Origin: Posidonia oceanica
Lineage: Eukaryota > Streptophyta > Magnoliopsida > Alismatales > Posidoniaceae
NCBI GenBank assembly: GCA_037176725.1
Contig: JAZBRS010000029.1
Location: 44,092,001 to 44,156,000, forward strand
DNA length: 64,000 nt
Direction of reading: 5' to 3'
Positions 1-9,600 of this stretch are shown piece after piece; within the stretch, counting starts at the first letter, position 1, and each line of letters opens with the position of its first letter. The notes beneath the pieces were generated by a model. The model saw only the letters and a list, made by a program, of their open reading frames with translations, had not been told where the DNA came from and made no database searches. The position numbers and the translations under genes were made by a program.

Positions 1-164
1 TCTCCTTGGCCGTGTTTTTTTAGCCGACCCTCATTGTGTCTTGTCCAAGTCTCGTGGCAGTAGGCATTGGATTTCTTTTAAGATCTTTGGGCAACGCCAC
101 ATGGGGGTATCGTCTCGTCTTGTAGCTAGCTTCGTGCTGAAGCAACCTACAAGGAGGGGCAATC
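1..164 (+). mobile_element. Element D, 3' end of internal region with polypurine tract
   Basis: Non-coding end of an LTR retrotransposon that begins before the window. Positions 151-164 read AAGGAGGGGCAATC, a purine-rich tract of the kind that primes plus-strand DNA synthesis, and are followed at once by TGTAGATACCCC, a typical plant LTR start. No ORF of note. The assignment rests on the tract-LTR junction alone; the rest of D is outside the window. Confidence 0.5.
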
Positions 165-294
165 TGTAGATACCCCGTTTTGGCACTTCCCTTGCATTTT
201 TAGGTACCACTGCACTATATCATGCACCACTCATCATTAGAAGAAATTTGCTCAGCTTAAGTACTCTCCAAAAGCCCAATTGCCAGTCTGGGTC

Positions 295-343
295 GTTATA
301 AGCTGGAAACCCAGCGTTTAATGTTATAAGATAGAAACCCAAC
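295..343 (+). repeat. 28-bp tandem repeat of D LTR, left half
   Basis: Unit begins GTTATAAGCTGGAAACCCAG. Unit 1 is 295-322; unit 2 starts at 323 and is cut after CCAAC at 343. Reading across the B insertion gives four units in a row, all 28 bp. Unit junctions such as TATAACGTTATA are palindromic. Confidence 0.85.
339..343 (+). repeat. Target-site duplication of element B, left copy (CCAAC)
   Basis: CCAAC lies immediately before the TG of the B 5' LTR and is repeated exactly after the CA of the 3' LTR at 56225-56229. Five base pairs is the usual length for Ty3/gypsy integrases. Confidence 0.95.
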
Positions 344-469
344 TGTTGACATCTCATCTTGACAGGCTCGGATCATTTGGGACCTTCTAGTGACTTCTGG
401 ATCTAAACCTAGGTCAAAACAACCCCCAACCCTCTTCATCTCACCCTTCAAAACAAGCCTAACTTGACC

Positions 470-1800
470 TAAGCCCACACCCTCTTCCCAAGCCTAAAAC
501 CTGCCCAAAAACCATAGGAAAACCCATCAACCCCTACTTAGCAAACCTACCCAAACACCTAAAAATTCTCAGCCCAAAATCATTCCCAAAAACCCTAGAA
601 AACTTAGGTGAAACCATCCTTTTTCTACACCTCAAAACCCCTCCAAAACTTGCTCAAAACCAGATCAAATCCCCAGAACCAACACTAGAAACCCTAGGCT
701 ACACACTCCCCAATTTTCACCCCATTTCAAGACCTTTAAGCCTTCCTCTCACCTAAATTATCCTTTTCTCTCTCCTAGATTATCCTTTTCTCTCTCCTCT
801 CTCTCTCCTGATTATCCTCCCTCTTTTCATCCCCTTCTCTCTCTTTTTCTTGCCTGGTTGTGGGCCCCCTTTGTGCTTCTATCTCTTCTCTATCTTATTT
901 CTATTTTTACCTTATTTTTAGCATTTTCCCTGACTTTTAAAAAATTGTTTTCCCCCAACTCATCTCTTTCCCCTTTATTCTCCCCTTTTTTCCTTTTCTT
1001 CTCCCTTCTCTTTTCCTTTTTCTTTCTTTTGCTAAAATCCATAAAAACCCATAAAAATCTCTAAAACTCTAAAACAAAAGGGAAACAAGCCAGAACCCTA
1101 AGAAAAATAATTAAAAATACTAAACAAACAATTAAAAACCTAAACCCAACTAAAATTAGCTAAAATGGAAAATCAAGGATGCAAGCTAAAAAATACAAAA
1201 TAACCAAAAGAAAATGCTGTAAAATCAAGGAAAAAACTAAAATATAATCAAAACCAACCAAAAGTGAAAACCTATCAAAATAATCTAAGAACAAACCCTA
1301 AGAAGAAGTAAAACATTTAAAAACACTAAGACAAATAACTTAATGGAAAAAGCTTGACTTAACAAACCTAAGAAAGACAACTTAAGAACTTAATTAAAAA
1401 GAAAATGAGAAGCAAATTAAAAAGATTTAAAAACACTTAATCTATCAAGAAGAAACTTAACTAAAAAACATCGAGAAAACTTAATAAATAAAAAATCAAA
1501 AGTGTAATTCAAAGAAAGACTTAAGAAGGATCCTAAAAAGACTAAAATCAAAAACCCAAAACTCACTCTAATTAATCTAAAAATAAATCTCAAAAAATCC
1601 TCACTAAAATCCCAGATACTTAACAAGAAAAACACAATGGAAAAATAATTTAAAAGGCTTAACAAACACTTAATCAAAATGGAAAACAAATTAAAAACAA
1701 AGAAAACCCTTAAAACCCTAATCAAACCCAAAACCCCTCTAAAACCAGGATTAATCAACTAAAAACAGTCATTAAAAATTCAATCAACATCCTAACTTAA
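470..1800 (+). other. G-poor, A/C-rich LTR segment with pyrimidine tract
   Basis: More than 1 kb of the plus strand has very few G, mostly strings such as AAACCCTAAG and TTAAAAACACTTAA, broken by a nearly pure pyrimidine run at 770-1030. The same zone is at 50135-51470 and, on the opposite strand, in the LTRs of A. No gene seen. ORFs here are low-complexity. Confidence 0.75.
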
Positions 1801-3599
1801 AACACCAACACCCCAATATTTCTACCTATTTTTATTTTATTTTTACCTAATTTATTTCTCCTCTTTTTCTCCTCTCCTTCTCCCTTTCTTCCTATTCTTT
1901 TCCTTTTTCTCTGCTGGGCCCAATTCAGCCCGTCCACCCCTTCCTTCCTTTTTTCTTTTTTATTTTCTCCTCAGCCTGCGGCCCGGCCCGCCTTCCTCCT
2001 TCTTCCTCTTCCTTCTTCCTCCTCTGCTTTTTTTTTTCTTCTCTTCCCGCGGCCAACCAACAGCACTCCCTCCCCGTTTTTGAATTCAACTTCTTCCCTC
2101 TCCGTCCAATCCAGCACCAGTTCGCCTCGGCCTCCTCTTCTCTCAGCACCTTTTCCGGGAGGCTTTAATTGCCTGTCGTCTGGCTGGCTGCTTGTCTCCC
2201 TCAGCAGCAGTGGATCGCGCCGGTGGAATTCGAATTCGAGAGCGCGCGAGCAAGCCGGAGAGCAGCAAATAAAGCCTCAGCTTTCGACCCCTTCAATGCC
2301 CCTTTGCCATTCGAGAGAGAGAGCCAGAGAAGTCCAGAGAATTCCCAAGCAAATCTCTTTCTTCTCCCTCTGATTTTCAGCAACACTTCCCTTTCTTTTT
2401 CTCCCTGAAACCAAGCCCGTTCTAGCATCCAATTCTCTTCCATTTCATTCCCCAAATTCACCCGGCACACCAGCATCCCTCCTCCATCATTTCCCGGCCT
2501 TTCCACCTCAGAACCACCCCCAGTTCACCCGAACTTCCACCGCAAAAGCCAACTGCAACCCATCACTTCTCATTTCAGAATTGCCTTCACCACAGTCCTC
2601 CTTTTCGTCCCAAAACTTTCCCAGTCACTCGCCTGAACTCCACCTCTCCAAGCCACCCGACCTTCACCCTTCTCCCCCCTCGCAGCCCGAACCTTCCACC
2701 ACAAACAGTTACCTCCCTCTCTGACCAGAAAGTCGACCGGCTTGCAATCTCCATCCGCAGACCTCCCCTGATCAATTCGACCGCCCAGAACCCTTCTCCG
2801 GACCTCCAGCAGTCTTCCAGAAGACCCCATCTGGCCTGAGGAGCAGCGGACAGCCCCTCCGATCTCTGGCTGCCTCTGTGAACCCACAATCAGCCGGATC
2901 TTCCTCCGGTCTTCGCAGCAGCCGTCCAACCATCTGGGAAGCACTGGAGGGTCGCTCTGAGGCGATCCCAATCCTCGCGAGCAGCAGACGGCGCCCGCAG
3001 CAGCCAGACGAGCTCCACCGGCGACTTCAGAAACCACCTGCGTCGGGAGGACTTCTTAGACGCGGAGACAGGTAACTTCTTGTTCCTTTAGCATAATCTT
3101 CCTCCCCTCTTGCTTTTCCCCCCCTTAGAGTAGGTCTTCCTTCGCTCCTACGCCGAATCAGCTCCGGCCAGAGTCGTCTTCTCCGGTGAGACTCTCCGCG
3201 CGTCCCTCCGCTCCGGTCAGCAGAACGGCCTTCCAGCAGCACCCTCCGGTCCGCACGAGCCTCAAGAGCACGCCCCAGCCCTCAGATCGCCGCGTCGCCG
3301 CGCCGATCGCCCGGGATGCGTTTCTGAAGCTTTGCAGACCTCCGGTGGCTTCTCCGGCTCGCTCCAGCCCGCGTCGAGCTCCGCCGAGCATCGTCCGACC
3401 TCCGTCAGGATCTGGAGATGCCTCCCCGCCGGTCTGCGCTGCTCCAACACCCCCGTGCCGGCGTTCATGGACGCTGGCAGCTTGCTGCTACAGTGTCCAT
3501 GGCCGTCGGCCATGCACTGTTCATTTATTTTCCAGTTATCTAAGTTTTTCGTTAAATATTGCATTTCTTGTCTGAGTTTTTATTATTTTGCATTCCAGT

Positions 3600-4500
3600 C
3601 CTTCATTTGATTTAATATGCTGATTTTTGAACTGAAACCATATCAAATTGCATGAAATGTCTGTGGTTTTCCCTATTTGCATGCTAATCCATTTACTGTG
3701 CTTCCCTTCGTTAATAAGTTAGACTTTGGCCCTCTTGCTTTTGATTTTTGCACTTAAGTCCTGCAGTAGTTTAATTAGATTTAATGCATATAGTTTGCCA
3801 TATAAAATTGCATTCTGGGTCCCCTTTGTTTTCTGTTTTTGCATCCTGATCCTCTGTCCTGTAGAACTTAGGTTTTATTTTTCATTTTTGCTTGTTGCAT
3901 TGCATTTTTCCCCCTCTTTTTTCTGATTTTTGCATGTAGGTCCTTTCTAATGCACAGTAGTCATTTTTAATGCATATTTAGCTTATTAAATTGCATTTTT
4001 GACCTTGCATATTTTAAAAATTGCATGTCAGTCCTCTGTCTGCCCCCTTTATGCATATTTTGCTTCAAAAATTGCATTTTTGACCCTGCATGATTTGAAA
4101 ATTACACATAGGTCCTCAGCATGCTTATAAAAATCAATTAAATGCATATTTTGCTTCAAAAATTGCATTTTAGACCCCACATGTTTGAAAAATTGCATGT
4201 AGGTCCCCGTTTGCATTCCCAGACTACTCAGGACCCTGTTTTTTCTGGAAAAATTGCATTTTAGACCCTAAAGATTTCAAAATTGCATTTCAACTTGCCA
4301 CATGTCTTCAAAACTTGTCCTGATGCATACCCATTTTGAAAAATTGCATTTTAAACCCTATCCTTTGCAAAATTGCATTCAGACCCTCCTTTTTTCAAAA
4401 TCCTTGCATGAAAGCCCCAAGCCTTTCAAAACTTTTACATTTAGACCCCTATCTTTTCAAAAATTGCATTTGAACCCCCATTCTTCTGAAAAATCCCCCT
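3600..4500 (+). repeat. Degenerate LTR repeats centred on AAAATTGCATTTT
   Basis: About fifteen imperfect copies of a 50-60 bp motif with core AAAATTGCATTTTAGACCC. The core is nearly self-complementary. The same zone is at 53270-54180 in the 3' LTR and, reversed, at about 8350-9240 and 30450-31340 in element A, where cores read GTCTAAAATGCAAATTTT. Confidence 0.7.
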
Positions 4501-5251
4501 AAGTCTTTTCTTGCTTTCTGCATGCATTGCATTCATGTATTCTAGCTTTTTGCACCCTCTACACACACTTAAAGCTTTATTAGCTCCCATTCACATGGGA
4601 GGACCTGTCTGCACACCCCTAGGACCCCCTGAACACTTAGATCTGTTCTTCTCCCCTGTTCTGGCCCCCCTGCCTTGAAGCTGCGATATCTTCCAATCCG
4701 GCCGTTGGATCTTCTCAAACAAGCTACCCAGACGACCCCGGCGGAGCGCTCTTCAGAATGGACCAAGCAGATTTCAGATCAGGCTCCAGATTTTCCAGGT
4801 ACGTCCTCCTGAACCCCTGCACAGCATTCATTTGCATTGCATGCATCGTTTTCGCTTTTTGCTTCTTCGAGCATGTAGAATAGGACTTCCTCTTCTTATC
4901 TATCAACTCCGTCCCTCGTTTCGCGTATCCCCAAGTGTTTTGTGTTGTGTTTTCCCTGGATTCACCACTTATTGCAACTTTCTTCCCACTTTCCCACGAT
5001 CCGATCGCATCGCGAGCTTTGGGCAGCGTGCGAGACACATCGTGGAGCGGTTTAGTGGAAAACAGTCACAAAGCAGTGGTAATCCCTCCACTTGCTTGTT
5101 CTCCCCAGTGTAGGTCTTCACACCTGCTCTGTGTGGCCCTTAAACAGTGCCTGTTCTCACACACGCACTGTTTGCCTCCCCTTTCACTTTTCTCATCCTT
5201 TCTCATTGCATTTGCATCTGCATGGTTTTGCTGAGGTTTTATTCCGTCTTT

Positions 5252-5762
5252 TGGCACCGTTTTGCACGCTCGCTTCGCTTTTGGCACCATTTTGCGAGCT
5301 CGCTTCGCTTTTGGCACCGTTTTGCGTGCCCGCTTTGTTCTTGGCACCGTTTTGCATGCCCGCTTTTTTTTGGCACCGTTTTGCGTGCCCGCTCTGTTTT
5401 CGGCACCGTTTTGCATGCCCACTTTGTCTTTTGCGCCGTTTTGCGCGCTCGCTTTGCTTTTGGCACCGTTTTGCGTGCCTGCTTTGTTCTTGGCACCGTT
5501 TTGCTTGCCCGCTCTGTTTTTGGCACCGTTTTGCGTGCCCGCTCTGTTGTTGGCACTGTTTTGCATGCCCGCTTTGTTTTTGGCACCGTTTCGCGTGCCC
5601 ACTTTGTTTTGGCACCGTTTTGCGTGCCCGCTTTGTTTTTGGTACCATTTCGCATGCCTGCTTCGCTTTTGGCATCGTTTTGCTTGCCCGCTTCGCTTCT
5701 GGCACCGTTTTGCGTGCCCGTCTTGTTTTCTTGCACCGTTTTGCATGCCGCTCTCGTCTTTT
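5252..5762 (+). repeat. 30-bp minisatellite in B 5' LTR
   Basis: About 17 units of a motif beginning GGCACCGTTTTGCGTGCCCG. Most units contain GGCAC...GTGCC, a 5-bp inverted repeat around CGTTTTGC. Because 30 is a multiple of three, long ORFs appear in several frames on both strands (for example 5092-5995 plus and 5066-5891 minus) that encode only a ten-residue repeat; these are artefacts of the period. Confidence 0.9.
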
Positions 5763-6310
5763 GCATTGTTTCACGTGTTTTGCGCCGTTTTCTCTTGCAT
5801 GTCGCTTGCATCTGCATGGATTTACCGTTGTTTTGCTTTTTCGCTTGCATTTGCATATTGGGCAGTGATGCTTACTGCCTGGAGTTCTCACGAGCCCGGT
5901 TTCGCTCGGTTCGGAACACAGACAGCACTGCTGAGCACTTAGACAGCACGTTTACTTTCCTGCATTGCATTCCACCACTTAGAGCACACCTATGACCATT
6001 CATTCAGGCATTCATTGGCATTTAGGCATCCAAATCTGCATTTCCTTGCGTATGCGAGCGTAAGCCTAGAAAGACCGATTCTCGGGCATGTCGGGGGTGC
6101 CTAACACCTTCCCCACGCGTAACAGGAGTCCTTGCCCAGTCTTTTGGCCCGTAATGACCATATCGCCCTTATCCTAGGCATGAGTCATCTCATTTGCATA
6201 TATTTGCATTTGTTTTCCTTTGCATTGCTTTGCTTTGCATTTCTTGCTTGGTTTTGCGTGTTAATTCACGCATTTCCCCCGATTTTCCTTGTCTTCCGAT
6301 AATAGACATG

Positions 6311-6321
6311 GTGGCGACTCT
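6311..6321 (+). other. Primer-site-like motif inside the B LTR
   Basis: GTGGCGACTCT, identical to the first 11 bases of the true primer site at 6433, lies about 120 bp before the LTR end. The same motif is at 56103-56113 and, on the minus strand, at 6767-6777 and 28866-28876 in element A. Confidence 0.8.
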
Positions 6322-6432
6322 GATTTGTCTTATCTTTTTCTTTTCTTCCCTTTTTAAGTGTTTTCGAGTTGAGCCCTCCTCCTCAGACCATCGCCGCTAA
6401 TAGTAAGCCTGATTCTGATTGGGATTACTACA

Positions 6433-6450
6433 GTGGCGACTCTACTGGGG
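6433..6450 (+). other. Element B primer binding site
   Basis: GTGGCGACTCTACTGGGG starts directly after the LTR terminal CA. Ogre and other Tat elements have a very similar site, reported as complementary to the 3' end of a tRNA-Arg; the tRNA identity is family knowledge and was not checked here. Confidence 0.85.
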
Positions 6451-6651
6451 ATGCTAGACTCCGGCTTTCGCCTTCGCTTTCGCTCGCTTGGGATTTGCAG
6501 CCATGTCTGCCTTTTATGCCTTCTTTGCCTGTTTTGCTCGCTTTTTTGTGCAAACTCCTAGCGAGTCGCCTCGTGGCTACTCTGCCTAGGTTTTGCACCT
6601 CCTTGGCCTCGGTTTGCACTCTATTTTGCTTTGCTTTGCCTGCTGCGGCGC
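6451..6651 (+). other. Element B leader, first segment (before the A insertion)
   Basis: Non-coding leader rich in TTTCGCTTGC-type pyrimidine/GC motifs. It is similar to the leader of A just inside 28732. It resumes at 34546 after element A. Confidence 0.85.
6647..6651 (+). repeat. Target-site duplication of element A, left copy (GGCGC)
   Basis: GGCGC precedes the A terminus TGTAGCG at 6652 and is repeated exactly at 34541-34545. It shows that A inserted into the leader of B and that both A ends are intact. Confidence 0.95.
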
Positions 6652-9600
6652 TGTAGCGATCCCGATCGGAATCAGGCTCGCTAATCTTGCGGCGATTGGA
6701 TCCGAGGAAGAGGCTCAACTCGAAAATGCTTGAAATCGAGGAGAAAAAGGAAAGATAAGACAAATCAGAGTCGCCACCACGTCTATTAACGAAAGACGAG
6801 GAAAACCGGGGTAATGCGTGAATTAACGCGCAAAACCGAGCAATGAATGCAAAGCAAAGCAATGCAAAGGAAAACAAATGCAAGCAAATGCAAATGAGAT
6901 GACTCTAGCCTAGGATAAAGACAGTATGGTCATTGCGGGCCAAAAGATAGGGTAAGGACTCCTGTTACGTGCGGGGAAGGTGTTAGGCACCCCCGACACG
7001 CCCGTGAATCGGTCTTTCTAGGCTTACGCTCGCATACGCAGGAAAATACAGGATTGAATGCCTATGTGCCTATAAATGCCTTAATGAATGCTCAAGGTGT
7101 GCTCTAAGTGGGAAGGAACAAAGCAAGGAAGTAAACGTGCTCTCTAAATGCTCAGCTACGCTGTCCGTGTTCCGAACTAGGCGAAACCTAGCTCGTGAGA
7201 ACTCCAGGCAGTAAGCATCACAGCCCTATATGCAAATGCAAGCGAGAAAACAAAACAGCGAGAAAACCATGCAATGCGATCGACATGCAAAGGAAAACGG
7301 CGTAAAACACGCAAAACGAGGCGAGAAATGAGCAACGCGCGCAAAACGATGCAAAAGAGCGAAAACGGCGTGCAAAACAAGACGAGAAAATAGAATGGCA
7401 CGCAAAACGGTGCAAAAGAACGAAATCGGCACGCAAAACAAGCGGGAAAACAAGGCAGCGCACAAAACAAGGCAAGAAAACAGAAGGGCACGCGAAACGG
7501 TGCAAAAGCGAGAGCGGGCACGCGAAACGGTGCCAAAACAGCGAAGCAAAAACCTCGGAAAAGCCATGCGAATGCAAGGATGCAGAAAGGATCAGAAGCG
7601 GCCAAAGGGGAGGCAAAACAACGTGTGTGTAAGAACAGACGTTGTTCGGGACCACTCAGAGTAGGTGTGAAGACCTACGGAGGGGAGAGTGTGCAAACGG
7701 AGGGATTACCACCTCTTTGCGACTGTTTCCCACTAAACCGTTCCACGGTGTGTCTCGCATGCTGCCCAAAGCTCGCGAAGCGATCGGATCGTGGAAAAGG
7801 GGGAAGAAAATCACATTAAGTGACAAATCCAAGGAAAACTCAACACAAAACACACAAGGGTACGCGAAATGGGGATTTGAAGGTACGAGCAAAAAGGGGA
7901 GGCCCTATTCTACATGCTCAAAGAGACAGAAAACCGAAACGAGGAAAACTATGCAAATGGCATGCAAATGAATGCAATGCAGGGGTTCAGGAGGACATAC
8001 CTGGAAATCCGGGAGCCTGATCTGAAATCTGTCTGGTCCGTGCTGAAGAGCGCTTCGCTGCGGTCGCCTGGGCAGCTTACTTGAGAAGATCCAACGGCCG
8101 GATTGGAAGATATCGCAGCTCCAAGGCAGAAGGGCCAGAACAGGGGTGAAGAACAGATCTAGGTGTCCAGGAGGTCCTAGGGGTGTGTAAAAGGTCCTCC
8201 CAGGTGAAGGGGAGCTAGAAGTGCTTAGTGTGTGCAAGAAGATGCTAATATGCAAGACTAGATGGATGCAGAATGCATGCAAAAGCAAGAAAAAACAAAG
8301 AGAAGAAACTGGGAAAAGCCAGGAGTTCAGAAGGCATTTTGAAAAAGAATAGGGGCTAAAATGCAAATTTTCCAGGAAACAGGGGTCCACAGGAAAGGGT
8401 TTTGAAAACAGGGGAGGACAGAGGTCTATTTTGCAAAAAACTAGGCTCAGAAAGGTGTTTTGAAAAGAGGGTATGCTTTGAAAGAGGTTTTGAAATCAAA
8501 AAGAGGTCAGAGTGCAATTTTGAAAAAACTAGGGTCTAAAATGCAAATTTTCCAGAAAACAGGATTCTGGGGAGTCCGGGAATACTAGTGGAAGGTCTGT
8601 ATGAAATTTGGTAAGCATAGGAGCTAAGATGCAACCTAGGGGCAAAATGGTCTTTTCACATGATTTTTTAAAAGGTGCAGGGACCTATGTGTAATTTTGA
8701 AATCATGCAGGGGCTGAAAATGCAATTTAGTATGGAAAACATGCTCTGAAAAATAAAGGACAGGACCACAGTGCAATTTTTAAAAAGATCAGGGTCAAAA
8801 ATGCAATATAATAAGCTAAAATGCATGCAGCACAGTTACTGTCCATTTAAAATGGACCTAAATGCAAATATGCAAAACTAGAAGGTAAAATATGCAATGC
8901 AGTATGCAAAATATGAAAATAAACCCTAAGTTCTACAGTGCATGGGACCTAAATGCAAAAACAGTAAAATGCAAGGACACAGAATGCAATATTATATGGT
9001 AAAAATGATGCATTTAAATGATCTGATTTAGTGCAGGACTTACATGCAAAAAACGAAAACAGAGGGGCTAAAATGCAAAACATTATAACAGCACAGCACA
9101 GTAAATGGACCAACTTGCAAATACCGAAAACCAAAAACAGATTATGCAATTTAATATGATTTTGATTTAAAAACGCAGCAGATTAAATGAAATAAGGACT
9201 AGAATGTAAAATGACAGAAACTTAAACCAAATGTGCAATATTTACTTAAAAACTTTAGCTAGGATAAAATAAATGCACAGTAACTGGTCGACGGCGACGA
9301 GTACTGTAGCAGAACGCCGGCAGTACTCGTGGCCGCCGACAGGGGAGGCTGAGGAGGCGCGGGAGGACGGAGAACGACGTCGGCGATCGTCCGGAGCTCT
9401 GGGAACGGTCCGGAGCTCGCTCTGTTGGTCGGAGTGTCTGGAGGAAGAGCAGCCGGCGCCGGAGAAGGAGACCTGTCCGGCGAGTCGAGGACGGAGCAGG
9501 AGGACCGGAAAACCTATTCTAAAGGCTAGGGAAGCAAGAGAAGAAGAAGAGGAAGCTAAGGGAAGCAAAGGTTACCTTTTTCCGCGCCTGAGTCGTTCCC

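Larger units (their letters stand above)
165..343 (+). mobile_element. Element D LTR, left piece (interrupted by element B)
   Basis: Starts TGTAGATACCCC directly after a polypurine tract. It is cut at 343 by element B and resumes at 56230. The last 49 bases are one and three-quarter units of a 28-bp tandem repeat that continues on the far side of B, so the two pieces were once contiguous. Confidence 0.55.
344..6432 (+). repeat. Element B 5' LTR (6089 bp)
   Basis: TGTTGACA...ACTACA. The whole block recurs at 50010-56224. Zones in order: an A/C-rich, G-poor stretch (470-1800), pyrimidine tracts (770-1030, 1840-2050), a GC-rich stretch (2100-3500), degenerate repeats around AAAATTGCATTTT (3600-4500), a 30-bp minisatellite (5252-5762), a U5-like block (6050-6330) shared with element A that includes GGGGGTGCCTAACACCTTCC, and an internal primer-site-like motif at 6311. 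The first bases differ from the 3' copy (TGTTGACATCTC against TGTTGACACCCC). The many short ORFs in it differ in frame between zones and look like chance. Confidence 0.95.

Noticed and set aside
470..760. Telomere-like CCCTAAA strings in the LTRs
   Set aside because: They are scattered and irregular within A/C-rich sequence, not a tandem array.
5066..5995. Long overlapping ORFs on both strands (up to 282 codons), also at 54604-55683
   Set aside because: They lie on a 30-bp minisatellite; a period divisible by three leaves several frames open and the peptides are ten-residue repeats.
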